Assembly: GCA_019136515.1 (NCBI GenBank)
Contig: JAGVUB010000158.1
Span: 1 to 64,000, forward strand
Length of the DNA stretch: 64,000 nucleotides
Reading direction: 5' to 3'
Source of the DNA: Verrucomicrobiota bacterium
GTDB lineage: Bacteria; Verrucomicrobiota; Verrucomicrobiia; Opitutales; Opitutaceae
The stretch's first letter is position 1, and every line of letters starts with the position of its first letter. The position numbers and the translations under genes are program-made. The notes beneath the pieces were generated by a model. That model saw nothing but the letters and a program-made list of their open reading frames with translations, did no database searches and was not told the origin of the DNA. This document shows, piece after piece, positions 27,788 through 38,200 of the stretch.

Positions 27788-30310
27788 TCAGCGCAGATAC
27801 GGCACCAGCGGCGCGCCGGGCAGACGTCGAAGCGCCTCCGCCACGAGCGCGGCGTTCAACTCCGCCCCCGCGCGGCTGGTGTGCGTGTGTTCGTCGGCAA
27901 AAAGCGGTTCCACCGCATCGGCGCCGAGCGCGTCGTAGCGTTGCGCGACCAGCGCGTTGAGATCGATGAACCCGATCTGCTCCTCCACGGCAACCTGCCG
28001 CGCCCACGCGGCATGCCCGTCGGCCGTGGAGCGCACGACCTTCCCGTCAACCCACTTCTTGCGCGGCACGGGCGAGCAGAGGATCGGAGTGACGCCGAGC
28101 GCCTTGGCTTCGCGGATGTACTGCCGCAGGTACCAGCCGTAGGTGTGCACGATCTCGTGCTGCTTCGTGATGAGATTGTCGATCGCCTCGGTCTCCTCGC
28201 CCACGCCCATGAGCGTGCCGCGCGCCCGCTTCTCGTCGTTGACCGGCGAGTCGTCGTTGTGGCCGAATTGGATGACGAGGAAATCGCCCCTCTTCATGAG
28301 CATCTTCGCGCGGCCCCAGTGGCCCTGGGTCGTGAACGTCCGGCTGCTCAGTCCGCCGATGGCGCGGTTGACCACATTGAGCTTCACGGTGTCGACCAGC
28401 GCAGGCAGTGCGTCGCCCCACCCCCACTGCCCGCCTTCGCCGTCACCCCGGCCGTTGCGCACCGTGGAGTCGCCGATGAGCACCACGCTCGGCAGCGAAG
28501 GATCGGCGGGCTCGGGCAAGTTGAGCCAGCCGATGGAGTCCTTCTCCACCGCCATCCCCTTGGCCGAGAGAAACGCGTCCCACGGGGATTTCCGCAAACC
28601 ACGCAATCCCGCCACCACCGCCGCCGCGGTGAAGTCCGCTCCGGCCGGAGTGGTGTGTGTGTGGTCCTTCGCGAAGAACGCCGCCACTTTCTCCGCCCCA
28701 AGTTCCTGGTAGGAGTCCGCGAGAATCCGGGAGAGGTCGACAAACGCGATCCCCTCGCGCTCGGCGATCGCGCGATCCCAAGCCCGGAAGGAGCCGGAAC
28801 CGCGCTCCACTTTTCCGTCGGTCCAGATGTTGCGCAACGTGAGCGAGAGCAGGATCGGCGTGGCGCCCCGCGCCTTCACGTCGGCCACCATCTTGCGGAT
28901 ATACCAGCCGAAGGTGCGCACGATCTCGTGCTTCTTCGTGACGGCGTTGTCGATCTCCGTGCTCTCCTCGCCGAGGCCAGGCAACGACCCGCGCGCCCGC
29001 AGGGGCCGGGTGGAGCCGGGCGGCTCCTCGTTGATCGCGCCGCCGTCGTTGTGGCCAAACTGGATCAGCACGAAGTCGCCCGCCTTCACCTCGGCGAGCA
29101 GTTCGTCCCATAGTCCCTCGGTGATGAAGGTCCGGCTGCTGCGACCGCCGCGGGCGCGGTTGACGACGTTGATCTTCGCGGTGTCGAAATAGTCGGCAAA
29201 CGGCACCGCCCAGCCTTGCTGCGCGTCCCCGCCGCTGCGGGCCGCCGTGGAATCGCCGGCGATGAAAACCGTGGGCAACTTCGGATCACGCGGCCGCGCG
29301 GTGGCGGCCGGATTGACCGCCAGATCGGGAGCCGGAGTCGCGACAGCGGCCGGGGTTGTCGCCGGCGCGGCGGGCCGAGCAGCCTTGATCCGCTCCACCA
29401 GCGCGCGCGGCACCTCCAGCATCGTGCCATGGCGCGCGCCGGACGGCAGGCTCACGGAACTGGTGACGTCCTCCCACATATTGAGGTCGCGCGAGCGCAG
29501 CGCTCCGTAGTGTTTCTCCTTGTAGACGTCGAAAAACAGGAGCGTGTCGGCGCCAACGCGGATCGCCGTCGGGCCCTCCACCCAATCGCGGGAGATCGGG
29601 GCGCCGAAATCGCGCCACGGACCCGCGGGGGCGTCGGCCACGGCAACGCGAAGGTTCTTCTTCACCGGATTCACGGTCTCGTCCTTCACGACGAGCCGGA
29701 ACCTACCGTCGGCGCCAGGCAACGGCGCGGCGTCGATCACGCTGAACCCCGGGTCGCAGAACAAGCGCGTGGACTCGAAAGCTTTCCAGTCCGCCGTGGT
29801 GGTGGAGTAGAGACGATGGTTGAGCGCGCCCTCGGAGGCTCCCGCCGTCTCGGGAAATCTGCCCGGGATCGTCGAAGCCCAGTAGACGAGAAAACGGGAA
29901 CGTTGCGCGTCCCAGACCACCTCCGGCGCCCACGCGTTGCGGGTCGCCGGCTCATGCTCCATCACCGGGACCGACTGCTGCTCGGACCACGTGAGGAAGT
30001 CGCGCGTCGACGCGTGGCCGATGCCGCGGTCCCACCAACCGGTGGTCCAAACGAGGTGGTACGTGCCGTCCGGCCCGACGGCGACCGACGGGTCGCGCAT
30101 CAGCTTGTCCTTGCCGATCTGGGGCGCGAGGAAGCTCCCGCCGCCGCCGAGCGCCGCCCACCGGTACCCGTCCGCACTCCACGCGAGGTGCAGCCCGTCG
30201 GCGCCGTTGCCGGTGAAGTAGGTGAAGAGGTACACGGTGTCGGCCGCGCGCGCGGCGACGGCTAGAACCAGCAACACGAGGACGTGGCGGAGAAATCGGG
30301 CGAAGGACAT
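27788..30310 (-). CDS. Secreted three-domain protein: GH43-like propeller plus two CE12 acetylesterase domains
   Basis: 840 residues. Signal peptide 1-22 (FLRHVLVLLVLAVAARA). Residues 23-310 form a GH43-like propeller: YLFTYFTGNGADGLHLAWS, base-type Asp73 in LMRDPSV, acid-type Glu245 in VEGPTAI. An Ala/Pro linker spans about 311-343. SGNH domain 1 (345-590) has the nucleophile motif IAGDSTAARSG (Ser354), IQFGHNDGG and DHTHTTPAG. SGNH domain 2 (605-840) has LIGDSTVRNG (Ser615), IQFGHNDDS and DEHTHTSRAG. Both esterase triads look intact. The role is probably removal of O-acetyl groups and arabinose-type decorations from rhamnogalacturonan. Such a triple fusion is unusual. The start at 30310 is chosen for the signal peptide. 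Confidence 0.88.
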   Translation of the reverse strand: MSFARFLRHVLVLLVLAVAARAADTVYLFTYFTGNGADGLHLAWSADGYRWAALGGGGSFLAPQIGKDKLMRDPSVAVGPDGTYHLVWTTGWWDRGIGHASTRDFLTWSEQQSVPVMEHEPATRNAWAPEVVWDAQRSRFLVYWASTIPGRFPETAGASEGALNHRLYSTTTADWKAFESTRLFCDPGFSVIDAAPLPGADGRFRLVVKDETVNPVKKNLRVAVADAPAGPWRDFGAPISRDWVEGPTAIRVGADTLLFFDVYKEKHYGALRSRDLNMWEDVTSSVSLPSGARHGTMLEVPRALVERIKAARPAAPATTPAAVATPAPDLAVNPAATARPRDPKLPTVFIAGDSTAARSGGDAQQGWAVPFADYFDTAKINVVNRARGGRSSRTFITEGLWDELLAEVKAGDFVLIQFGHNDGGAINEEPPGSTRPLRARGSLPGLGEESTEIDNAVTKKHEIVRTFGWYIRKMVADVKARGATPILLSLTLRNIWTDGKVERGSGSFRAWDRAIAEREGIAFVDLSRILADSYQELGAEKVAAFFAKDHTHTTPAGADFTAAAVVAGLRGLRKSPWDAFLSAKGMAVEKDSIGWLNLPEPADPSLPSVVLIGDSTVRNGRGDGEGGQWGWGDALPALVDTVKLNVVNRAIGGLSSRTFTTQGHWGRAKMLMKRGDFLVIQFGHNDDSPVNDEKRARGTLMGVGEETEAIDNLITKQHEIVHTYGWYLRQYIREAKALGVTPILCSPVPRKKWVDGKVVRSTADGHAAWARQVAVEEQIGFIDLNALVAQRYDALGADAVEPLFADEHTHTSRAGAELNAALVAEALRRLPGAPLVPYLR

Positions 30311-30346
30311 GGGGAAGGACGGATATACTCTGTTTCCGAAGTTGAG

Positions 30347-30553
30347 GTAGGTCCGGTCTTCGACCGGACCCTGACCGCCGAACTGGACCCTACAGGCGCA
30401 AGCCATCGGAATAGACCACGGAATCCACCGATGGGCACGGATGACCAGAATTCCATTCGTGAGAATCCGTGTGATCCGTGGTCAACATCATCCTGGGTTT
30501 CTTGATTCAAACAACACCCCGAGCCACGGAAGGCCGGTCGAAGACCGGCCCTA
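30347..30553. repeat. GTAGGTCCGG REP pair, long copy with nested inverted repeat
   Basis: Left arm GTAGGTCCGGTCTTCGACC at 30347, right arm ending GACCGGCCCTAC. The 160-bp interior carries its own inverted repeat of CCACGGAATCCAC-like and ATCCGTGTGATCCGTGG sequence (30416-30481). It fills the space between the fusion gene and the symporter gene. Confidence 0.75.
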
Positions 30554-30573
30554 CCCCGGAGGCCCGCCAAACC

Positions 30574-32604
30574 TCAGCCGTTCGCCGCCCACTTGAGCAG
30601 CAGCACGAAGAGACCGACGATCGAGAAGGACACGGCGCAGCACGCAAGGAAGCCGATGGTGTCGGCCTTGTTCCAGCGGCAGAACTCCCAATTCGAACTC
30701 GGGATGAGCTTGGTGTGGTCGAAGCGGGTCGGGTTCTTGCGGGTCTCCTCCATCGCGGCGACCTCCAGCTCCGGCGTGTCGCCCACCGGCGTCTTCATCT
30801 TGCCGTAGAACTGCTCGACCCGGTTGCGATCGGTGCGCGGGGTGAACCAGCTCACGAGCATCAGGACGGCGAACGGGAACAGGCCGTCGAAGAAGAACTG
30901 CGCCGTCATGCGTTGGCTCGGCGAGAGCGCGGCGACATCGAGTCCGACCTTGTTCATCAGCCAGCACTCAAGGTTGAACCGGCCGCTGCCCACCAGCGGG
31001 CTGGAGAGATCGTCGGCCTTCTCATGCACGACAGTTGCGAAGTACACCCCCGCGGGCTTGCCGGCCGGCGTCATCGAGACCTGGGCGAGCGACTGGTTGT
31101 GGCTGAGCATGGGGAACTTGGAGGCCGTCCACGGCACGATCAGGATGAAGATCGTCGAGAGCACGACGCAGGCCCACACGGCCTGCACGGTCAGGCGTCG
31201 CCAGAAATAGATCATCAGCACGCAGGCTCCGAAGGGGATGTTGACCGTGAGCACAATGTTCACGATCGAGAGGAAATCGCCCATCAGCCACGCCGACACC
31301 GCGCCGAGCGCGAGCACCACCACGATGGTGCAGCGGGCGTAGAACACGCCCTGGAGCTGGGTGATGTTGGGCCAGATCTGGCGATAGACGTTGCGCACGA
31401 ACAGCGAGGAGACGGCGAGCGCCTTGGCGGCCAGCGTCGACATCGTGCCGGCGAGCACGCCCGCGAGCATCATGCCGATCAGGCCGGGCCCGAGCAGTTT
31501 GTTGGAGAGCGCGCCCCAGGTGGAGTCCGGATCCGAGATACCGCCCGGGCCAAAGATGGCCACCGCGATCAGGCCGGCGAACGCCCAGAGGATGATCATG
31601 AAGCGCTTCAGGTACGTGCCCGACACGCCGCTACGAGCGGCCATCTCGTTCTTGGCCGAACCGCAGATGCCCATGTTGTGGCTCAGTCCGCCGTTCTGCA
31701 CGATGCTCACCAGCAGGATGGCGCACAAGCTGGCGACGGAGAACTGCCCGGCATTTCCCGAGCCGAAGAGGTCGAACATCTGCTTGGGGACGCGCTGCCC
31801 CAACTCATGCCAGCCGCCGATCGCACTCAACCCGACCGGGATCAGCAGCAGCGAGAACACGATGATGAGCACGCTCTGCAGCCCCTCGTTGACCGCGGCG
31901 GCCGACATGCCGCCGAGCACGATGTAGGAGCCGACCACCGCCGCGAAGACGATGTAGAAGAGCACATTGGGCAGCAGCGTGATGTAGCTGTGCAACTCGC
32001 CGCGGGCGCTGCGGTCGCGCAGCAGATCGAGCTGGGTCTGCTGCTCCGGTGCCAGCGCACCCGCTGCCGCCTGTTTCTCGAGCACCTTGAGCTGATTGTA
32101 GCCCTCGACAGAAGCCCGTTCCTCGGCCGTCCACTGAGTCTCCTGCTTCACGACCAGGGACGAGGCGATCTTGTAGGCGGTGACATTGGCGAAGCCGAGG
32201 AACACGCACGCCACCAGAATCTGGAACAGCGCGTAGAACCGGCTCAGCTTCATGCTCGCAAAACGATCCTCGAAGAGATCGGAGACCGTGGTGAGACGCG
32301 CGCGCCGGAACCACACGTTCATGAACCAGAAGTACGGGTTCATGAAAACGGTCTGGAACGAGAGCCACGAACCCGGCGCGCCCTGCTGATAGACGAAACT
32401 CGCCGTGCTCACCGCGCCGGAGGGCTCGGTCGCGTTGCCGAAGTTGAGGAAGAACTGGTAGAGCTTGCCCAGCTTGCGGCCGGCCAGGAAGTAGCCGTCC
32501 TCCGAGGTGTTGCCCTTCGACGCACGCTTGCCGATGTAGACGACGGCCGCGAGGTAGGCCAGGACGATGAGAATATCGATGATGTGGAGGCTGCCGAAGC
32601 GCAT
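30574..32604 (-). CDS. SSS-family sodium:solute symporter
   Basis: 676 residues with about 14 hydrophobic segments from residue 8 on (LHIIDILIVLAYLAAVVYIG). The N-terminal SSS signature is GYFLAGRKLGKLYQFFLNFGNATEPSG, with SMKLSRFYALF, VLGGMSAAAVNEGLQSVLIIV and MLAGVLAGTMSTLAAKALAVSSLFVRNVYR later. It sits in the inner membrane and probably takes up a pectin-derived sugar, uronate or oligosaccharide with sodium. It is longer than typical (about 500 residues), with an extra loop near residues 170-205 and a C-terminal tail. The location inside the pectin region suggests it passes on what the TonB receptor brings into the periplasm. Confidence 0.9.
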   Translation of the reverse strand: MRFGSLHIIDILIVLAYLAAVVYIGKRASKGNTSEDGYFLAGRKLGKLYQFFLNFGNATEPSGAVSTASFVYQQGAPGSWLSFQTVFMNPYFWFMNVWFRRARLTTVSDLFEDRFASMKLSRFYALFQILVACVFLGFANVTAYKIASSLVVKQETQWTAEERASVEGYNQLKVLEKQAAAGALAPEQQTQLDLLRDRSARGELHSYITLLPNVLFYIVFAAVVGSYIVLGGMSAAAVNEGLQSVLIIVFSLLLIPVGLSAIGGWHELGQRVPKQMFDLFGSGNAGQFSVASLCAILLVSIVQNGGLSHNMGICGSAKNEMAARSGVSGTYLKRFMIILWAFAGLIAVAIFGPGGISDPDSTWGALSNKLLGPGLIGMMLAGVLAGTMSTLAAKALAVSSLFVRNVYRQIWPNITQLQGVFYARCTIVVVLALGAVSAWLMGDFLSIVNIVLTVNIPFGACVLMIYFWRRLTVQAVWACVVLSTIFILIVPWTASKFPMLSHNQSLAQVSMTPAGKPAGVYFATVVHEKADDLSSPLVGSGRFNLECWLMNKVGLDVAALSPSQRMTAQFFFDGLFPFAVLMLVSWFTPRTDRNRVEQFYGKMKTPVGDTPELEVAAMEETRKNPTRFDHTKLIPSSNWEFCRWNKADTIGFLACCAVSFSIVGLFVLLLKWAANG

Positions 32605-32879
32605 GGGATAGGGGGCGAGAGTTGAACCGGAAGAGCCGGACCGAGCAGGGCGCGGCGACCGGCACGCCGCGACCATGCGCCACGCCGGGCGCCGATTCAA
32701 TCCCCACCACCGGTCGCGAATGTCGGACAGTTCAGTCCGCCGAGTGTGACCGGCATACTCGCCGCTGCACCCCAGTTCGCTAGCTCAAAGGCTGGCGCCA
32801 CGCCCTGCGCTTCGCCCGCACTATGGCGTACGCTGCTGTATGGCGGAGCTGCCTGCGCCCCTGACTCTGCAGTCACGAG

Positions 32880-35066
32880 TCACTCGCCGAGATACTCCCG
32901 AGCCAACGCGAGATTACGCAGGGCGGTCGGCTCGCCGGGTCGGAGCCGCAGGACCTCCTCGTAGGTGGCGATCGCCTCGCGCAGCCGGCCTGTCACCATC
33001 TTGCAGTTACCGAGGTTCGTCCGTGCCTGCACATGCGATGGATCGAGCCGCAGGACCTCGGCATACGCCGCCTCGGCATCCGCATAGAGTCGCTTCCCAG
33101 CCAAGATGTTGCCGTTGGAAAAATGGGCCTCCGCAAGGCTACAGTCCAAGCGGATGGCCTCTCGTACGCTCGCTTCGGCCGCAGCCGTGGCACCGCGGAC
33201 CGCCAGGCAATTGCCAAGTGCCAGATGAGCCGCCGCAAGGCCCGGCCGAAGCCGGGTCGCCTCGCGGTAGCACGCCTCGGAGCGATGGGAGTCGCCGCGG
33301 CGTTCGTACAGTCGACCGAGGTGGTAGTGTATCTCCGGAACGCTCGGGGCAAGTTCGAGCGCGCGCCGCAGCAGCCGCTCCGCCTCGTCTAGCCGGTTCC
33401 GCCCAACCAGCAGCGCGCCGAGGTTCAAGGCGGCGTCGTACGCGGATGGATCGAGCTTCAGCGTGGCGCGGTACTGGTCCGCCGCCTCGTCCTCGCGCCC
33501 GAGCTTTGAGAGGGTCTGGCCGAGGTTGAAGCGCGCATCCACCAGATTCGGATCGGCGGCACAAGCGGCGCGCAAGTGGACCTCGGCGTCCACGTGCCGG
33601 CCGCCGGACAGCAGGAGCGCACCGAGGTTGGAATGCGCATAGGCGTGCATCGGCTGCAGCTCGATACAGCGATCGTACTGTTCGACGGCCTCCGCCTCGC
33701 GCCCGGCGGCCGCGAGGGCGACGCCGAGGTTGTTGCGGGCGCGGGGGTTGTCGGGTCGCTTCGCGACCGTGTCCTGCCACAGGGAGAGATCCGTGCGGTA
33801 AACCTCGTTGCGCTGCCAGGCCAGCCCCCCGAGCATTAGCGCGACCCCAGCCGCGACGCAGGCAGACATACCGGGCCGGCGCCGGGCAACCGCCAGGTGC
33901 GCAACTAATGTGGCGACCAGCAAGACCACTGCCGCCAGCGGCAGATACATGCGGTGCTCCGCGATCGTCTGCGTCGCCACAGGCACGATGCTCGAACTCG
34001 GTGCCAACAAGAGAAAGAAGGCAATGCCCAGGAAACCTTCGGCCCGGTTGCGCCAGAGCGCCCACAGGGCCGCCACGCCTACGGCGGCCAGCACTAGCAG
34101 CCCCGGTAGCGCCTGCTTCCACGAGCCGACGGTAACAACGCCGTAATCGAACACCTGTCCGGTCGGCCAGAACGCAAGCCGCAGGTAATGGGGAATCGCC
34201 ACCGCCTGCGTCTGGAGATAGGTCCATGAATCGACAGCCGACCCGAAGCCGGCGGAGCCGCCACGCCCGGGATTGCTCCAGACGAGAGCTGCAAGCATGA
34301 GCCAACACACCGCCAGAGCGCCATGCAGCCGCCAGCGCGCCCTCAAGGCGCCGGCAAACGTGCCCGCAGCAAAAACGCGGTCGTAGAGCAACACCAACAA
34401 CGGCGCCATGACCATCGTTTCCTTTGTCGCCATGCCTAGGAAACAGGCGACGACCGCGGCAACGGCCCAGCCCCGCCCGTGCCGGCCATCGGCCGAGACC
34501 GCACGTGAAACACCATAGAGCGTGAGCAGCAGAAACAGGCCCGCCAAAGACTCGGCGCGTTGCGAAACGTACGTCACCGCCCCCGTCTGCAATGGATGCA
34601 AGGCCCAGCACGCCGCGGCGGCTCCAGCAAACAATGTCGCCGCAAACCTGTCACCGCCCCCACGCAACGCCAGCGTACGTCGCACCGTCCCGAAGAGAAG
34701 CAGCGTCGCCACGGCATGGATCGCCAGATTCGTGACATGGTAACCGAAGGGAGCGAGCTCCCCGCAGGCATAGTTCAACGCGAAACTCAGATTCAGCACC
34801 GGCCGGCCGCTGACAGTCTCGCCCGCGCTGGCGGGCGGCAAAAGCCACCGAAGCGGGGCGAACTCGCGGATGCTGGCGTTACCAACCACCGAAGAATGGT
34901 CGTCCAGCACAAAGGGGGCATAAAGTGTGTTCGACCAGGCAAGACCGACCAGGACCACCAGAATCAGCGGCAACCAATAGCGGACCCGAGCGGAAGCCGA
35001 TCTGGTCGGCGCCGCCATAGGCGATGATCGAGCGGGTGGTGGAGTTCGGAGCGGGCGTGCAGGCAT
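32880..35066 (-). CDS. TMTC-like membrane protein with C-terminal TPR repeats
   Basis: 728 residues (712 if the ATG at 35018 is used). The N-terminal 430 residues have about ten membrane segments, with early VLDDHSSVVGNASI and RPVLNLSFALNYACGELAPFGYHVTNLAIH. This layout is typical of bacterial relatives of TMTC O-mannosyltransferases (GT-C fold, acidic residues in the first loop). Residues 440-728 hold eight TPR units plus a partial ninth. A protein glycosylation role is plausible but unproven. It lies between the transporter and the TonB receptor yet need not belong to the pectin system. Confidence 0.8.
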   Translation of the reverse strand: MPARPLRTPPPARSSPMAAPTRSASARVRYWLPLILVVLVGLAWSNTLYAPFVLDDHSSVVGNASIREFAPLRWLLPPASAGETVSGRPVLNLSFALNYACGELAPFGYHVTNLAIHAVATLLLFGTVRRTLALRGGGDRFAATLFAGAAAACWALHPLQTGAVTYVSQRAESLAGLFLLLTLYGVSRAVSADGRHGRGWAVAAVVACFLGMATKETMVMAPLLVLLYDRVFAAGTFAGALRARWRLHGALAVCWLMLAALVWSNPGRGGSAGFGSAVDSWTYLQTQAVAIPHYLRLAFWPTGQVFDYGVVTVGSWKQALPGLLVLAAVGVAALWALWRNRAEGFLGIAFFLLLAPSSSIVPVATQTIAEHRMYLPLAAVVLLVATLVAHLAVARRRPGMSACVAAGVALMLGGLAWQRNEVYRTDLSLWQDTVAKRPDNPRARNNLGVALAAAGREAEAVEQYDRCIELQPMHAYAHSNLGALLLSGGRHVDAEVHLRAACAADPNLVDARFNLGQTLSKLGREDEAADQYRATLKLDPSAYDAALNLGALLVGRNRLDEAERLLRRALELAPSVPEIHYHLGRLYERRGDSHRSEACYREATRLRPGLAAAHLALGNCLAVRGATAAAEASVREAIRLDCSLAEAHFSNGNILAGKRLYADAEAAYAEVLRLDPSHVQARTNLGNCKMVTGRLREAIATYEEVLRLRPGEPTALRNLALAREYLGE

Positions 35067-35151
35067 CGGGATTCCTGTGTGGGTGGCAGAGCGTGGACGA
35101 TCTGGGAGAGGCTAGAGCACAGCATGCCGACTCTCGCACGTGTGCAAAACA

Positions 35152-35179
35152 AAGCGCTCCCTCGGTGGAGGGAGCGCTT
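35152..35179 (-). terminator. Intrinsic terminator after the TonB receptor gene
   Basis: A perfect 12-bp stem AAGCGCTCCCTC / GAGGGAGCGCTT with loop CACC (minus-strand reading) lies 38 bp past the receptor stop. It is followed on the minus strand by TTTGTTTTG. This is the clearest rho-independent terminator in the window. Confidence 0.85.
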
Positions 35180-35216
35180 CGGGAGCTATGCTGCAAACGT
35201 TGCTGCTTACCGGCGA

Positions 35217-38200
35217 TCAGAAGTCGAAGGTGGTCGTCAGCACAAACTGACGCGGATCGACAATACGGAACGAGTACGGCGTGCCATCGTAGTTCACAGC
35301 CACCGGACGCAGACCGCCGCTCTCGAACACATTGTTCACGTTCAACTGGATCTTCATCTGCACCTTGCCCTTGTAGATCGGGCGCTTGTAGGAGATCCAG
35401 AGATCGGTGTAGTAATGCTCCTTGTCGTAGATCGGGCGAGTAATGTCAGACATGTCCATCACCGGTACCCCGTTGTACAGGTTCACGCCGCTGGCCTTGC
35501 CGTAGTAGCCGATCACGGCCTTGGACTCCCAACGCTCGCCACCGCCGACCGCGAACCCCTTGAGCCGTCCCTGTTCGAAGGCGTAGCTCGTGATGAACGC
35601 GGCTCGATACTTGCGTTGCCCCTGGGCCGACTGGCCATTCATATCCCGATCCAACGTGAGCAGGGGCTGCACCACCCCGTTAAAGTACGCCTCGGGGTTC
35701 GCGGAGGTCTTCTCCGGGAAGACGTTGCTGTCATAGCCGTACGAACTCCAGAAGTTCGTAAGGTCGACCGCACGTCCATCGCCGCTGGCCGCGTAGGTTT
35801 CGTAGGTGGCGAAATGCTGGTACTGCGGCAGCAGATAGTCGCTGGCCTTCGCAGAAGTCCAGACGGCCATTCGCTGCGCCAACCAAGGCTCGATCTCCGG
35901 ATACAGGTTCGTGTACTTCGTATCCTGCTTGCCGAAGGTCGCCTTCATCGTCCACCCCGGCGTGGGCGTGTAGTTGATCTCCACTTCCATGCCCTCGGCC
36001 TCCGCGTTGCGGGTGGCACCGACCGTATAGGGCAATACATAATAGTTGTAGGGCAACTGCCAGATCTCTTCGGCTGCAGCCTGAATCGCCAGTTCCTTCG
36101 GCGAATTGGCGGGTATGGTGTCATTCCATGCTTGGGTGGTCGGATCGTCACCCATGTTGATTCGAGCGATGGTTCGGCACCAGTTCCTGAAGAGTGTGGA
36201 GTCGACAAGATCCCTCACCCGGGCTCCCGATGTTGGGAGCGCAACATTCTCATTCGTGTTCGAGGCCTTGAACCACGTCACACGAGCGAACAGCTTCTCG
36301 TCGAACAACGAGAACTGGAAGCCATAGTCTTCACCGTCACCAGTCGGTTTCGGCAAAATCTTGCCGTAGAAATCACCCAAGGCCGAGCCGGGCGGGTTGA
36401 AGTTGCCCGACTTGTTGTAGCTGAGGCCGAAACTCCGAACGAATTGCCAGAAGCCCGACCCACCAGAGGCCCGGCTTTCGACCGCGGTCCATCCCTTGAA
36501 CGGGCGGAACACGCCCCCGATCGTGCGGGTGGTGCCGGTCAACTCGCTGTACGGGCCCCAGCGATTGAAGAGCAAATCCCGATTGAAGTAGCCATCCACA
36601 AACTTGTCGCCCGCGGTGATGGCCTCGGCGATCACATTGCCGTCCGAGTCCTTGACCGCCGCCGTCCCTGTATTGGTCACCCGAGCCTTGAACTTGTCCT
36701 GACGCACACCAAAGGTCGCGATGATCCGGTCGTTCCACAGATAGCTGGTGATGCCAGCACTGAGCGAGTCGACAATCCGTTGATTTCGAGCGGTACCGGC
36801 ATCCATGTCCACAAACGAGGTCGTCACCCCCATCGGCTGGAAGCTGCTGGTGTCGTAATCGTACGTCGAAATGTTGCCGCTGTAGGTGAGATCATCCCAA
36901 TACCCGGCAGACCGTGTGACCACTCCGTTGGGATCATCAGGTGATGCGAGGTAATAGCTGCGTCGCAGCGTGTTGCCGGTGACAAAAGCCCAACCGCTGG
37001 GCGTGCCATCGGCGTTATCGTTCTGATTGTTCAAGAAACGATACTTGGCCGCATCGCTGCCGGCAGAAACAAAGCCGAGACGCTGACGAACCGACGTCAT
37101 CATAGTTTCATCGCGCGACCACATGCCGAGGACCTGATGGCGGCCCAGCCATTTGCTCCACCCCTTGTTCCGGGTGAAGTCCGGCGTCCACGCCAACATC
37201 GCGCGATAGTGGTCGTCCAGATTCTCAGTGATATAGCTATCCGGATTATCATCCGAAACGTAGGGCTTGCCAAAATAGGGATTGGGCGAGCCATCCGGCT
37301 GGGTGAGGTTGGTATCGACGTACAGCGTGGCCACATTCATCTGCGCAACGGTATAGTTGGTGCGCTGGAAGAAATCCTGGCGGAACCAACCGGCATTCAG
37401 GTGGAGATCCCACGGCAACGCCTGGTCCAACTCGACATTGTAGTTCGTGTTCCGCTGGGACCCGAAGTTCATCGAGTTGAGATTAACCTCGGTCCAATCG
37501 TAGATGGATTTGTCGGTAACCCCGGGATATTTGTAAGCGCCGTCCTTGATGCCGTTGCCATACCCGGTCCAACCGTTCGACTGGGTATAGGTGCGAGTAT
37601 AGATGTCCGCCCAAGTCGAATTGGCCCAGACATTTGCCGCCGACGGATATTTCGTCGGATAAGCCGTCGGGCTCGCCGACGTCCCCCAGCCGGTGTAATA
37701 GGTGTACGCGTAGGTGGGCTGGTACCAGCTCTGCAGCTCGCCATCCGCAATCTGCATGACATTGCGGCCGGCGAGAGCGGTGCTCGTGGTGATACCAGGG
37801 ACAAACAAGCTGTTCGCGAAGGGCTGCCCGGCGACGTAGGCCGGAACGCCCGAAGGAGCGACGGCCGTCCAGTTGGTGCCGAAGACGTTCACACCGTTGT
37901 AGGTGGTCTTGGCCGAGTTCCACTTGCTTGCATCATAGCCCGGCAGGGTCGCAATGAAGTTGCGCAGATCGTTGGCGTAGGGCGAGGAAGCGTTGTCCAC
38001 CACCATGCTCAGGGCTTTGCCCGTCGCCAAGCTCATGATCTTGTGGGTGGTCGGGTCGTAGTACGGCTGGCCCGCGAGGTTCCATTGCGTCACGAAATCG
38101 CGCGGCGTGAGCGTGTTCGGCCGCCGGTTGTCGTTGTCGTAGCTCTCGACGTTCGCCTTGATCGTCGTCCCCTTGAACGGCTTGAAGGTGATCGCTCCGT

